From: Oceanobacillus halophilus
Lineage (GTDB): Bacteria > Bacillota > Bacilli > Bacillales > Amphibacillaceae
Reading direction: 5' to 3'
Length of the DNA stretch: 64,000 bases
Assembly: GCF_003628505.1 (NCBI RefSeq)
Contig: NZ_RBZP01000004.1
Span: forward strand, 124,001 to 188,000
Every line of letters starts with the position of its first letter. Position 1 is the stretch's first letter. The position numbers and the translations under genes are program-made. Under the pieces are notes generated by a model. The model searched no databases. It was not told where the DNA came from and worked only from the letters and a program-made list of their open reading frames with translations. Of this stretch, positions 44,550 to 54,280 are shown in pieces.

Positions 44550-45557
44550 TTAATTCATAACCGGTTCCACTTTTTCTTTTTCCTTTTCATCTAATGTATC
44601 ATCGTATAAATGACAAGCAACATAATGGTTTTGTCCCACTTCCTGCCATACTGGTTTAACCTTGGAGCAAACTTCCATTGCCATCGGACAACGCGTCCGG
44701 AAAACACAGCCACTTGGTGGATTAATAGGGCTTGGCAATTCGCCCTCCAGGATAATCCTTTCCCGTTTTTCCTCCATATCTGGGTCTGGTATCGGAATAG
44801 CAGAAAGTAATGCCTTCGTATAAGGATGAAGTGGATTTTCATACAACTGATTGCTGTCCGTTAATTCCACCATATTCCCTAAATACATCACACCGATTCG
44901 ATCAGCAAATTGACGTACCATCGCCAAATCATGGGCAATAAATAGAAAGGTTAGGCCCTTTTCCGTTTGCAAGTCCTTTAATAGATTCACCACCTGTGCC
45001 TGCACAGAAACATCCAAGGCAGAGATTGGCTCATCAGCAATAATAAATTCTGGATCAAGCGCCAGTGCTCTGGCAATGCCAATCCGTTGTCGCTGTCCGC
45101 CACTGAACTCGTGAGGATAGCGATTCACATGATCGCGATTTAAGCCTACCTCTTCCAACAATTCATATACCCGATCCAATTGTTCTGTTTTCTCTTTATA
45201 CAGACCATGGATTTCCATCGGTTCTGAGATAACTTCTTTAACCGTCGATCTTGGATTGAGTGAAGCATAAGGGTCTTGAAAAATCATTTGCATTCTACGG
45301 TGAAATTTAAACTTTTCCTTTTCATTTAATTCATGGATATTAACGCCATCAAAAATAGCATCTCCGCTTGTTTTATTATATAGCCCCATGATTGTTCGGC
45401 CAATGGTGGATTTACCGCATCCAGATTCCCCCACCAAACCAAACGTTTCCCCTTTGTTCACATGAAATGTGACATCATTTACCGCCTTTAAGACTTTCCC
45501 TTTCCCCATCTCAAAGTTTTTGGTTAAGTTTTTTACTTCCAAAATCTTTTCATTCAT
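44550..45557 (-). CDS. ykfD: Peptide ABC transporter ATP-binding protein (YkfD/OppF-like)
   Basis: This 335-residue cytoplasmic ATPase has Walker [10 protein letters not shown], the signature [20 protein letters not shown], Walker [13 protein letters not shown] and the C-terminal oligopeptide motif [14 protein letters not shown] 45557 follows AAGGGG. With DppD it would form the ATPase pair of the dipeptide importer in this cluster. It is named by analogy with the B. subtilis ykf operon. Confidence 0.88.
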   Translation of the reverse strand: MNEKILEVKNLTKNFEMGKGKVLKAVNDVTFHVNKGETFGLVGESGCGKSTIGRTIMGLYNKTSGDAIFDGVNIHELNEKEKFKFHRRMQMIFQDPYASLNPRSTVKEVISEPMEIHGLYKEKTEQLDRVYELLEEVGLNRDHVNRYPHEFSGGQRQRIGIARALALDPEFIIADEPISALDVSVQAQVVNLLKDLQTEKGLTFLFIAHDLAMVRQFADRIGVMYLGNMVELTDSNQLYENPLHPYTKALLSAIPIPDPDMEEKRERIILEGELPSPINPPSGCVFRTRCPMAMEVCSKVKPVWQEVGQNHYVACHLYDDTLDEKEKEKVEPVMN

Positions 45558-45652
45558 GAATATTCCCCTTTGCACCAGAAATAAGAAAACAAAATTTCAC
45601 CGGATTCCATGTTATATCTATTTAAAAATCTTGCTATACGGCGGTGTCCAAG

Positions 45653-46591
45653 TTACTTCCAATACCGTCTTGCTGCACAAAGCTCTTTTTCATATTTTGT
45701 TCCTGCAAGTGGCGTAATCTCGATGCCTTTTCCAGTTTGAGGCGAGTGAAGCATTTTGCCATCTCCATAATAAATCCCTACATGATGGATTTTCCCTTTT
45801 CCTTCTTCATAAGCAAAAAAGAGCAAATCACCGATTTCTAAGGAATCTAACGGTACCTCGCTTCCCGCATTTGCTTGATCACCAGCATCTCGAGGAATCT
45901 TGTAGCCATTAGCTTTGTGGGTTGCATAGGCCAAGCCAGAACAGTCATAGCCAAACGCACTCATTCCACCCCAGAAATAAGATAGGTTAAGATACGGTTC
46001 TCCAGCTTTTACAATATTTTCTCCGCTGCCCGGTTCGATTCCTTCTTCGGTTTGAAAAATACGAACATCTTGTAATGGCAGAAATCTGTTTCCATGGGCT
46101 GTCTTCACTTCCACACGATTATCCCCAACCGCTGCTACTGGTAATAACGTTTGGTAACTAAGCTTCATTACTTTTTCGCCTGTTTCAGATTCCAGCCAGG
46201 CTTTCCCTGTATTCACAGCTGCCGTCTTAGGTTGAACCCAATCCGCTTTATTTACCTTTTTCAATTGACTCAAAGGTACCCAGCCTGGATAACCTCTCTC
46301 ATCCTTTTTCGATGGCTGACTTGGAATAATCACATGCGCAAAGTCATCTTTTATTTCCGTCACGAGGACTGGTTCTCCATATAATAACTGGCTTTGCACT
46401 CTATTTTCATCGCATAATGCAAGACTAGCTTGATAATCTAGTGAATCTATCCAACCTTCTATATTGGTTGGATTGGTTACTCCAGGCTGATCGATTTCCC
46501 GTACTGATTCCGGTTTCGTCCACACGGTTGCTACCTGAACAGCGGTTACCCACATCTCTTCTGGGAATAGATCAAACGTTTGTTTAAACAT
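45653..46591 (-). CDS. ykfC: NlpC/P60 gamma-D-glutamyl-L-diamino acid endopeptidase (YkfC-like)
   Basis: This 312-residue cytoplasmic enzyme lacks a signal peptide. N-terminal SH3b-like domains are followed by an NlpC/P60 domain: catalytic Cys in FGYDCSGLAYATHK, His in IHHVGIYYGDG and a third polar residue in MLHSPQTGKG. YkfC cleaves the gamma-D-Glu-diaminopimelate bond of imported murein peptides. The third of three consecutive ATG codons (46591) has the best distance from AAAGGAG. A CAAACGTTTG palindrome falls within its first codons. Confidence 0.88.
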   Translation of the reverse strand: MFKQTFDLFPEEMWVTAVQVATVWTKPESVREIDQPGVTNPTNIEGWIDSLDYQASLALCDENRVQSQLLYGEPVLVTEIKDDFAHVIIPSQPSKKDERGYPGWVPLSQLKKVNKADWVQPKTAAVNTGKAWLESETGEKVMKLSYQTLLPVAAVGDNRVEVKTAHGNRFLPLQDVRIFQTEEGIEPGSGENIVKAGEPYLNLSYFWGGMSAFGYDCSGLAYATHKANGYKIPRDAGDQANAGSEVPLDSLEIGDLLFFAYEEGKGKIHHVGIYYGDGKMLHSPQTGKGIEITPLAGTKYEKELCAARRYWK

Positions 46592-46667
46592 CATCATGCT
46601 CCTTTCCTGTTTTTCATTTATTCGATCAAACGTTTGTTTTAATGGATTCTTTAAAACAAACGTTTGA
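46573..46667 (-). promoter_or_regulatory. Triple CAAACGTTTG palindrome and 17-bp hairpin before ykfC
   Basis: CAAACGTTTG occurs at 46573-46582, 46627-46636 and 46657-46666. The last two form a near-perfect 17-bp inverted repeat (TCAAACGTTTGTTTTAA with its complement) around a short loop. The first copy overlaps the ykfC 5' end. It could be an operator array or an RNA hairpin between ykfB and ykfC. Confidence 0.5.
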
Positions 46668-46721
46668 CCGAAATTCGTGCTTACTATGTTTTATACCCGA
46701 TACAGTAGGAATGGCTTGCAC

Positions 46722-47819
46722 TTATTTTTCTATCAAGAACGACTCATCCATCCCGCGAATTCCAAGCCCCGCTTGACTTCCTAGCTCTATCACTCGGCCC
46801 TTATACGTAATCCCACCATCTGCTATATCCCCTGCTAACATGAGTGGCGCGTCAAAATCAAAGCGTGTAACGTTTGGCTGACTTGCTGCAAAATGTGCTG
46901 CAGCCGTAATGCCAATTTTCGTCTCAATCATACTTCCAACCATACATTCTACCCCATAACTATCAGCGAGTTTGGCTATTTTCACCGCTTGATGAATACC
47001 GCCAGCTTTCATTAATTTTATATTTATTAAATCAGCCGCACCCATTTCAAGAATTCTTTTCGCATCATAAGAGGAAAAGACACTTTCATCAGCCATAATG
47101 GCCGTTTCCGTATTATCCGTCACATACTTCAATCCATCAAAATCATGTGCTTTCACCGGCTGTTCAATTAGTTCAATATTTAATCCGCGCTCTTCCATTT
47201 TTCGAATCGCCTGAACCGCTTCTTTCGGTTTCCATCCTTGGTTCGCATCCAAACGGATCACTACCTCCGAACCTATTTCCTTTCGAATGGCTTCAATCCG
47301 CTTAATATCCGTTTCAATAAGATCCTTCCCTACTTTAATCTTTAAAACAGAAAATCCATTATCCACATATTTTCTCGCATCTCGAGCCATTTCTTCCGGA
47401 CTATTCACACTCACCGTATAATCCGTCTCAATCGTATCTTGATAACCACCAATAAACTGATAAAGTGGCATATCCGCACGTTGAGCAATACAATCATATA
47501 ATGCCATATCCATCGCTGCTTTTGCACTGGAATTTCCAACCATACTTCCATGAATCTTTTCGAATACCTCTTCCCGATTAGCAAGAGACTCATCCATTAA
47601 TAGCGGTTTAAAAATCCCATTAATCGCAAATTCAATGCTATCTAAGCTATCTCCCGTGATTACATGTGTCGGAGGTGCTTCCCCCCATCCGACAACCCCA
47701 TTATCACACGTAACTTTTGTTACAATTGTCTCAGCCACCGTCACGGTACGAAGTGCTGTCTTAAAAGGTGTATGTAATGGAATAGCCACTCGGAATGTTT
47801 GGATGTCTGTTATTTTCAT
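46722..47819 (-). CDS. ykfB: L-Ala-D/L-Glu epimerase (enolase superfamily, YkfB-like)
   Basis: This 365-residue enzyme epimerises L-Ala-D-Glu from murein to L-Ala-L-Glu. Catalytic and metal-binding motifs are LKIKVG (KxK), IRLDANQGW, IEQPV, MADESVF and NIKLMKAGG. Length and motifs agree with dipeptide epimerases. It is preceded by the 47892-48090 array, so it may have its own promoter. Confidence 0.92.
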   Translation of the reverse strand: MKITDIQTFRVAIPLHTPFKTALRTVTVAETIVTKVTCDNGVVGWGEAPPTHVITGDSLDSIEFAINGIFKPLLMDESLANREEVFEKIHGSMVGNSSAKAAMDMALYDCIAQRADMPLYQFIGGYQDTIETDYTVSVNSPEEMARDARKYVDNGFSVLKIKVGKDLIETDIKRIEAIRKEIGSEVVIRLDANQGWKPKEAVQAIRKMEERGLNIELIEQPVKAHDFDGLKYVTDNTETAIMADESVFSSYDAKRILEMGAADLINIKLMKAGGIHQAVKIAKLADSYGVECMVGSMIETKIGITAAAHFAASQPNVTRFDFDAPLMLAGDIADGGITYKGRVIELGSQAGLGIRGMDESFLIEK

Positions 47820-47891
47820 TTTCTGTATCCTCCTATGTTCATTGATCTTTTATTAGGTCCGTTCGCTGTTCTGGCAACCGGCTCAGGGGGC

Positions 47892-48090
47892 TCTATCAAC
47901 CGCGATGGCTGTTCTATCAACCGACTCAGGGGTTCTATCAACCGCGATGGCTGTTCTATCAACCGGCTCGAGATCCATATCAACCGCGTTCTCCGTTCTA
48001 TCAACCGGCTCGCGCTCTCTATCAACCGACTCGAGATCTCTATCAACCGCGTTCACCGTTCTATCAACCGACCCGCGCTCCATATCAACC
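47892..48090. repeat. 21-bp phased TATCAAC array, GC-rich type (C, ~10 units)
   Basis: CTATCAACCG plus fillers CGATGGCTGTT, ACTCAGGGGTT, CTCGAGATCC or CGTTCACCGTT repeats at exactly 21 bp. It occupies almost the whole gap between ykfA and ykfB, inside an otherwise co-directional cluster. The linker next to the ykfA stop is G/T-rich in the ykfA sense. Confidence 0.9.
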
Positions 48091-48110
48091 TCGGCCCCCT
48101 ACAACAACCA

Positions 48111-49040
48111 TCACCCAACCCCAGGCTCAATCTCCAACGTTTTCCTACTTGTTGACAACCTTGCCTTCGTTCCTAATGGCACAGCGAAGTGTGGGAAACA
48201 GTGGCCGATATTAAATCCACTCATTACTGGTATAGATAGGTCAGCAAAATATTCTTGGAAAACCTGCTCTAGTGTAAGAGAAGAGGTTAGTTCGGTCTCT
48301 GTTTCGGCAAAATCACCAACGATAATTCCGTTTGCATCCTCTATTTTACCAGATAATTTTAATTGGTTAAGCATGCTGTCCACTTGATAAGGTTCTTCTC
48401 CTATATCTTCAATTAATAGCAGTTTATCTTTCACATCAATTTCATACGGCGTTCCTAATGTGCTATTTAATAGGGATAAGTTCCCACCAACTAATTGCCC
48501 TTCTGCTTCACCGGGAGCGAGTATTTGAAGTGGGTTAAGATTAATAGAATTATTTTCCGAATAAATCAGTGTCTCAGGGTCGAAAAGTTGCTGAAACAAA
48601 GACAGGGAATATGTATCAAAATCTTCTTTTCCAAGATCGGATGCAAGCATTGGACCATGAAAAGTTACCAAGCCAGTTAATTGACGAATGGCTGTATGTA
48701 AAAAGGTAATGTCGCTATATCCCCAGATGATTTTAGGATTATTTTTAACTAATTGATAGTCTAAGAAAGGAGCAATCCGTCCCGTTCCATAACCACCACG
48801 CGCAAAAATGATTGCCTTTATAGTTGGATTGGCAATCATATCATGAAAATCTTCCAAACGTTGTTGGTCCGTGCCCGCTAAATAGCCATGAACTTTATCC
48901 ACATGTTTCCCTAATTGAACACGAAGTCCAAAGCTTTCAATAAGTGGAATTGCTTGCTTCAGTTTTTCCATTTTTGGAGGCCCTGCAGGCGCAATCACAC
49001 CAATCGTATCTCCCTTTTGCAATCTATTTGGTTTAATCAT
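48111..49040 (-). CDS. ykfA: LD-carboxypeptidase (S66 family, YkfA-like)
   Basis: This 309-residue cytoplasmic enzyme of the MccF/LdcA family trims murein tetrapeptides. The nucleophile elbow is FARGGYGTGRIAPFLD, WGYSDITFLH follows, and LLIEDIGEEPYQVDSML carries the conserved Glu; a His near GFNIGHCFPH completes the Ser-Glu-His triad. It is a member of the ykf recycling set. Confidence 0.9.
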   Translation of the reverse strand: MIKPNRLQKGDTIGVIAPAGPPKMEKLKQAIPLIESFGLRVQLGKHVDKVHGYLAGTDQQRLEDFHDMIANPTIKAIIFARGGYGTGRIAPFLDYQLVKNNPKIIWGYSDITFLHTAIRQLTGLVTFHGPMLASDLGKEDFDTYSLSLFQQLFDPETLIYSENNSINLNPLQILAPGEAEGQLVGGNLSLLNSTLGTPYEIDVKDKLLLIEDIGEEPYQVDSMLNQLKLSGKIEDANGIIVGDFAETETELTSSLTLEQVFQEYFADLSIPVMSGFNIGHCFPHFAVPLGTKARLSTSRKTLEIEPGVG

Positions 49041-49065
49041 ATGTCAGTCACTCCTTCGATGTATT

Positions 49066-49266
49066 TTATGTAGAAATATTTTTTCTTTTAAACTTAGTGG
49101 GGGTTTTTCCGGAGCGATTTAAAGCCCCCCAGTTACCATATAGTAAAATTATGTAACAAACAATCAGTAAAATATATGTAAAAAATCCAAATCCATTACT
49201 TCCATATAACCACGACAAATTCCTATAATCAATTAAAATATAATAGGAGGGCCCATTTGCATTCAA
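49066..49266 (-). CDS. Small hydrophobic protein in the dpp-ykf cluster
   Basis: This 66-residue ORF starts at TTG 49266 with GGAGAGG 5 bp upstream, just after dppE. It has one membrane segment (FFTYILLIVCYIILLYGNWG) and a basic tail KTPTKFKRKN. I do not recognise it. Its codon use and position suggest a real gene, but it could be spurious. Confidence 0.4.
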   Translation of the reverse strand: MNANGPSYYILIDYRNLSWLYGSNGFGFFTYILLIVCYIILLYGNWGALNRSGKTPTKFKRKNIST

Positions 49267-49292
49267 ATGAGCCTCTCCACACAAAACTTAAA

Positions 49293-50969
49293 TTATTGTT
49301 TATCGGCATACTTAAGATCAAAGTATCCTACTGGATGACGAAGTATTCCAGATACACCGTCTGATTCTAGAACAACGGTATTGTAGTAGCGAATTGGCAT
49401 GGCAATCATTTCTTCAGCCAATAATTTTTCTGCTTCGTATAAATATTCCCAGCGTTTCTCTTGATCTGTTTCTGATTTACCATTAGCAATTAGCTCATCA
49501 TACTCTTCATTAGAGAATCCAGTACGATTCATGTAAGAGTCAGTGATGAAGCTTTCCAGGAAGTTAACTGGGTCATTGTAGTCATTAATGAATGAACTAC
49601 GAGAAAGTTGAAGTTCAAGGTTTTGCTGTGCTTCAACAAAAACTCCCCATTCTTGGTTTTCAAGTGTTACTTCCACACCTAAATTCTCAATAAACATATC
49701 TTGTAACGTTTCCGCTACTGCTTTATTTGTATCACTCGTGTTATACGACAATGTAATAGCTGGTAACTCATCATAGCCTTCTTCAGCCATTCCTTCTTCT
49801 AGCAATTGTTTCGCCTGTTCTGCATCAAAGGATACTAAATCTCCATTAACATCACGGAAGTCTTCACCAGTTGGCGACGTGAAACCAGGAGAGATGAAGC
49901 CGTAAGCAGGTTCTACCCCATTTTTCACTACATATTGCGCAATATCATCACGGTTTACTGCATAGGAAAACGCCTGTCTGATTTTCTTGTTTTGGAATGG
50001 TTCTGCTGTTACATTAAAGCGGAAAAATTCCAAACCACCATATGGACCAATGAAAACATCGTCTCCATCAATTAGCTGATCAGATAATTCTGGTGGAATA
50101 CTTGCTGTGTCTAGTTCTCCACTTTCAAACATTTGGTACTGTGTATTGGTATCATTAACCATGGCAAAATGGATTTGATCTAATTTCACGGTGTCAGCAT
50201 CCCAATATTCCGGGTTTTTCGCAAATACCATTTCTACGTCATGTTCCCAAGATTCAAGCATAAATGGTCCATTACCCACAAATGAATCTGCTTCTGCATG
50301 CCAGTCTGGATTTTCCTCAGCAACCTTATGGTTAACCGGGAAGAATGCTGGATTGGTTAATACATCTAAGAAGAAACCAGCTGGTGCTTCCAGTTTCACT
50401 TCCAATGTTTTTTCATCAACCGCCGTTACGGCTACATCATCAGCTGAACCATCACCTGCATTGTATGCTTCAGCTCCTTCTATAAAGTACCCTAAGAAAG
50501 CAGCTGGAGATGCTGTTTCTGGATCAAGCATGTATTTCCATGCATAAACAAAGTCTTCAGCAACAACCGGGTCCCCATTCGACCAGTTGGCATCCTCGCG
50601 AAGATGGAATGTATAGGTTAAACCATCTTCAGAAATGTCCCAGCTCTCTGCTGCACCTGGAGCAGCTACATGCTCTTGATCTAGACGCGTTAAGCCTTCC
50701 ATTAGGTTATTTAATGGATCCCATGATACTTGGTCAAAACCAATAGATGGATCAAGTGAAGTCGGCTCAATTCCATTATTTAGACGAAGCACTTTGTCTC
50801 CACTCGATTCTTCCTCTGTACCTTCCTCTGTTTCTTCTGTTCCAGATTCTTCTGGCGCTTCTGTTTCACTCTCATCTGTTGTTTCTTCCCCTGCATCTTC
50901 ACCAGTTGTACATGCTGCAAGAACAGCAATAGTTAATACGGTGAGAAGAAATACGAGAAACTTCTTCAT
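49293..50969 (-). CDS. dppE: Peptide ABC transporter substrate-binding lipoprotein (DppE-like)
   Basis: This 558-residue family 5 extracellular solute-binding protein has a lipobox ending LAAC, an acidic linker, and then the fold beginning VLRLNNGIEPTSLDPS. Family signatures include TYTFHLREDANWSNGDPV and the C-terminal EEMIAMPIRYYNTVVL. It captures dipeptides or murein peptides outside the membrane for the DppBCD permease. Confidence 0.93.
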   Translation of the reverse strand: MKKFLVFLLTVLTIAVLAACTTGEDAGEETTDESETEAPEESGTEETEEGTEEESSGDKVLRLNNGIEPTSLDPSIGFDQVSWDPLNNLMEGLTRLDQEHVAAPGAAESWDISEDGLTYTFHLREDANWSNGDPVVAEDFVYAWKYMLDPETASPAAFLGYFIEGAEAYNAGDGSADDVAVTAVDEKTLEVKLEAPAGFFLDVLTNPAFFPVNHKVAEENPDWHAEADSFVGNGPFMLESWEHDVEMVFAKNPEYWDADTVKLDQIHFAMVNDTNTQYQMFESGELDTASIPPELSDQLIDGDDVFIGPYGGLEFFRFNVTAEPFQNKKIRQAFSYAVNRDDIAQYVVKNGVEPAYGFISPGFTSPTGEDFRDVNGDLVSFDAEQAKQLLEEGMAEEGYDELPAITLSYNTSDTNKAVAETLQDMFIENLGVEVTLENQEWGVFVEAQQNLELQLSRSSFINDYNDPVNFLESFITDSYMNRTGFSNEEYDELIANGKSETDQEKRWEYLYEAEKLLAEEMIAMPIRYYNTVVLESDGVSGILRHPVGYFDLKYADKQ

Positions 50970-50993
50970 GCTTTTTCCCCCTCTTAAAAAAAT

Positions 50994-51995
50994 TTATTTG
51001 CTAGCTGTTTCGGCTAGTAAGTGTTTAGCCCGTTCATCCTGTAGCCAACAGTTCACTTGATGTGTATCTGATCGCTCGGATTTAATGGGATAAACTTTAT
51101 CACACACCTCCATAGCAAGTGGACATCTAGCTGCAAAAGGACAACCTTGTGGAGGTGAGAATAAATCTGGTGGTGTCCCATCAATTGGATGCAGTTTGCC
51201 TTTTTCATCCAAACGTGGAACGGAGTGTAATAAACCTTTTGTATATGGATGCTGCGGGCGGTAAAAAATATCCCGCTTCGTGCCAGTTTCGATAATCTTA
51301 CCTGCATACATCACTGCAATTCGATCGGCTATTTTAGCCACCACCCCTAAATCATGGGTGATTAATATGATAGAGACTCCTGTTTCTTCTTGAATTTTTG
51401 CAAAGAGCTCCAGGATTTGCGCTTGAATGGTTACATCCAAAGCAGTTGTTGGTTCATCTGCAATGAGAAGTTCAGGTTCACAAATCAAGGCTATGGCAAT
51501 AACAATCCGTTGCCTCATCCCACCACTAAATTGATGTGGATACTGTTTTAGCCTTTCTTCTGGATTTGGTATTCCAACTAAGTTCATCATCTCTATCGCT
51601 TTTTGTTTGGCTTCTTTTACCGATACATCCTTATGCTGACGTAACCCTTCCATTAATTGCGTTCCAATTGTTAGCGTTGGGTTTAACGCGGTCATTGGGT
51701 CCTGAAAAATCATAGATATGTCAACACCACGGATAGACCGCATCTTTTTCTCCGATACTTTGGTTAAGTCTTGCCCTTTAAAATGAATCGTACCGTTGGA
51801 AATTTTCCCTGGCGGACTTGGAATCAAGCGCATAATGGCATTGGATGTCACACTCTTCCCGCACCCTGATTCACCAACAATGGCTAATGTTTCTCCTTTA
51901 TTCAGATATAAATCCACACCTCTAACAGCCTGGACGGTTCCTCCATAAGTTGTAAACGTAACATGTAGATCTTTAATATCTAGTATTTTTTCCAT
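50994..51995 (-). CDS. dppD: Peptide ABC transporter ATP-binding protein (DppD-like)
   Basis: This 333-residue ATPase has Walker [11 protein letters not shown], signature FSGGMRQRIVIAIALICEPE, Walker B LLIADEPTTALD and the tail motif GCPFAARCPLAMEVC. ATG 51995 is preferred because AGGTGA lies 5 bp upstream; a GTG abuts the dppC stop. Energises peptide uptake with YkfD. Confidence 0.92.
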   Translation of the reverse strand: MEKILDIKDLHVTFTTYGGTVQAVRGVDLYLNKGETLAIVGESGCGKSVTSNAIMRLIPSPPGKISNGTIHFKGQDLTKVSEKKMRSIRGVDISMIFQDPMTALNPTLTIGTQLMEGLRQHKDVSVKEAKQKAIEMMNLVGIPNPEERLKQYPHQFSGGMRQRIVIAIALICEPELLIADEPTTALDVTIQAQILELFAKIQEETGVSIILITHDLGVVAKIADRIAVMYAGKIIETGTKRDIFYRPQHPYTKGLLHSVPRLDEKGKLHPIDGTPPDLFSPPQGCPFAARCPLAMEVCDKVYPIKSERSDTHQVNCWLQDERAKHLLAETASK

Positions 51996-52004
51996 GATCG
52001 TCAC

Positions 52005-52958
52005 CTACTTCCTAAGCTTCGGATCCAGTGCATCCTGAAGCCCATCACCTAAGACATTAAATGCAAACATTGTAAAAGATATAAAGAAGGCTGGGAAGAA
52101 TAACGTCCACCAATTACCGGATAAAATGGCGCCAAGTGAATCATTGGCCATCACACCCCAACTCGCATATGGCGATTGTATTCCTAACCCTATGAAACTC
52201 AAGAAAGCCTCCGCAAAAATAGCAGATGGTACAGATAAGGTCATTTGAACAATAATCGGTCCCATTGTATTTGGCAGCAGATGTTTTCGAATAATCCGTG
52301 CCGTTTTTCCTCCGAATGATTGAGAGGCAAGGACATATTCATAGTTTTTGATTTGCAGCACCTGCCCCCGAACAATTCGGGCCATTCCCACCCATCCGGT
52401 TATCGTTAAGGCGAGAATAATGGTAAACAAACTAGGTCCCATTACCACAAGCAATAGAATAGTTACTAGTAAACTAGGGATTCCATATAAAATTTCAATA
52501 ATACGCATCATGATATTATCGGTACGTCCACCCTTATATCCAGAAATCCCACCATAAATAATTCCGATGAATACATCAATTAGTGCTGCTACTAACCCTA
52601 CGAACAGGGAAATTCTCGCCCCATACCATGTTCTAGTAAAAACATCTCTTCCTGCAGAATCCGTTCCAAACCAGTGTTCCGATGACGGTGCTTGATACTG
52701 ATTCGGCAGGTCCTGTTTATTCACTTCATAGGGTGTCATGACTGGTCCAAAAATTGCCATGAACGAGAGTATGACAAGAAAAACCAGTCCTAACATAGCC
52801 ATTTTATTTTTTCGTAATCTTCGCCATGCATCCTGCCAATAGGATAAGGAAGGTCGAGAAACAACTTCAGATGCATTTTTATCCTTTTCTTTTAATTGAA
52901 ACCACTCATCAGGTATCTTGGAGGAAGAATGCTGAGCCTCTACTTCAGCTGTCTTCAT
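52005..52958 (-). CDS. dppC: Peptide ABC transporter permease (DppC-like)
   Basis: This 317-residue permease has a charged N-terminus and about six membrane helices. TPYEVNKQDLPNQYQAPSSE and HWFGTDSAGRDVFTRTWYGA are typical OppC/DppC motifs; the ATPase-contact EAA loop is near AEAFLSFIGLGI. GGAGGGGAG precedes the ATG. One base separates it from the dppB stop. Confidence 0.92.
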   Translation of the reverse strand: MKTAEVEAQHSSSKIPDEWFQLKEKDKNASEVVSRPSLSYWQDAWRRLRKNKMAMLGLVFLVILSFMAIFGPVMTPYEVNKQDLPNQYQAPSSEHWFGTDSAGRDVFTRTWYGARISLFVGLVAALIDVFIGIIYGGISGYKGGRTDNIMMRIIEILYGIPSLLVTILLLVVMGPSLFTIILALTITGWVGMARIVRGQVLQIKNYEYVLASQSFGGKTARIIRKHLLPNTMGPIIVQMTLSVPSAIFAEAFLSFIGLGIQSPYASWGVMANDSLGAILSGNWWTLFFPAFFISFTMFAFNVLGDGLQDALDPKLRK

Positions 52959-52959
52959 C

Positions 52960-53898
52960 TTACTCCCCTCCCTTTTTATGTAATTTAATTCGAGGGTCTA
53001 TGATTCCATAAACAATATCCACTAGCAGAAGCATGAAAATCAAAAAGGTACTATAAAAAACGGTTGTTCCCATAATTACGGGATAGTCACGCTGGTTGAT
53101 ACTTTCAACAAAGTATTTACCCATTCCCGGAATGGCAAAAATCTGTTCAATAACAAATGTTCCCGTTAATATCCCCGCAAGCAGTGTCCCCATAATCGTC
53201 ACAACAGGCATCAACGCATTTCTAAGTGCATGTTTAAATGTAATTTTCCATGGAGATAAACCTTTCGCACGAGCCATTTTTATGTAATCTTGTGTTAAAA
53301 CTTCTAACATCGTAGACCTTGTCAGCCTAGCGATAATCGCCATCGGCCCCGTGGCAAGTGCCGCTACTGGAAGTACCATATGCATTGGGCTTGACCATGT
53401 AGCAACAGGGAAAAACTCCCAATCTGCTGCTAATTTTTGTATAAATAAGGTAGCTAAAATAAAGTTCGGGATGGAAATACCCAATACTGCAAACCCCATG
53501 GACAGATAATCAAGCACTCCATTATGTCTCAGTGCAGAAATAATTCCTAAAACTACTCCAGAAACAACTGCAAAAATAATCGTTATCATACCTAGTTCAA
53601 AAGAGATAGGAAATCCCCTTCCCAATAAGTCATTGACAGTCTGATTGGGTTGTTTTATGGATGGACCTAAATCAAGCATAGAAATATTTTTTAAATAAAG
53701 TAAATACTGCATATAATATGGATCATCTAAGTTGTAATGTGCCTCCAAATTTGCCTGAACTGCTTCATTGGATGAGCGTTCATCACTAAATGGTGAACCA
53801 GGCACAGTGACCATCAGGATAAATGTAATCGTAACAATAATCCAAAGTGTCACAAGTGCAATTAACAATCTTCTTAACATGTAACGGAGCATATCCAT
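52960..53898 (-). CDS. dppB: Peptide ABC transporter permease (DppB-like)
   Basis: This 312-residue permease with about six helices has the DppB/OppB signature TFILMVTVPGSPF near the N-terminus, DYIKMARAKGLSPWKITFKH (EAA loop) and IDPRIKLHKKG at the end. ATG 53898 follows GGGGGGTG; an upstream ATG lacks such a site. It is the first gene of the dppBCDE-ykf transcription unit. Confidence 0.92.
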   Translation of the reverse strand: MDMLRYMLRRLLIALVTLWIIVTITFILMVTVPGSPFSDERSSNEAVQANLEAHYNLDDPYYMQYLLYLKNISMLDLGPSIKQPNQTVNDLLGRGFPISFELGMITIIFAVVSGVVLGIISALRHNGVLDYLSMGFAVLGISIPNFILATLFIQKLAADWEFFPVATWSSPMHMVLPVAALATGPMAIIARLTRSTMLEVLTQDYIKMARAKGLSPWKITFKHALRNALMPVVTIMGTLLAGILTGTFVIEQIFAIPGMGKYFVESINQRDYPVIMGTTVFYSTFLIFMLLLVDIVYGIIDPRIKLHKKGGE

Positions 53899-54098
53899 GC
53901 TCACCCCCCATATTCTACGTTGTAATACTAGCAATCTATTTTTTATACTTACTGATAGAATGAAATGAATGTTGAATATCTTGTGGCGTGAAGTAGTTTT
54001 CGAAAAGTCACTAAGAGGAGTCTTGCTTCTAGATGGATTTTTTTAGATAACATTTACCTTTTCATCTGTACGTCTTCTACATAATTTCCTATAATTGG
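53899..54098. other. dppB leader region
   Basis: It holds the probable dpp promoter, which I cannot define. No small ORF with a good ribosome binding site or riboswitch-like fold is recognised. Confidence 0.4.
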
Positions 54099-54123
54099 TA
54101 ATTTTCTATTAACTTTAACATGA
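54099..54123 (-). promoter_or_regulatory. Candidate CodY-like operator upstream of dppB
   Basis: TAATTTTCTATTAACTTTAA followed by CATGA is shared almost base for base with 55323-55347 upstream of the dipeptidase gene. The core resembles the CodY box AATTTTCWGAAAATT with four mismatches. dpp is CodY-repressed in B. subtilis. Confidence 0.5.
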
Positions 54124-54229
54124 AATTTACAAAAAGGGAATATTAATTTTGCGTTAATACAAATAACATAAATATAAAAGGGCTTACATTTTAGTTTTTA
54201 TTTTTAGCAAAACATACAAAGAAGAGACA

Positions 54230-54262
54230 CTACTATTATTGGATTAAGTCCTCTTCTATGGG
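54230..54262 (-). terminator. Probable terminator of the dipeptidase gene
   Basis: GAAGAGAC pairs with GTCCTCTTC (one bulge) across an AT-rich loop, about 20 bp after the dipeptidase stop. The T-tail is weak. Confidence 0.5.
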
Positions 54263-54280
54263 TTGCATTTTGCTACCTAA

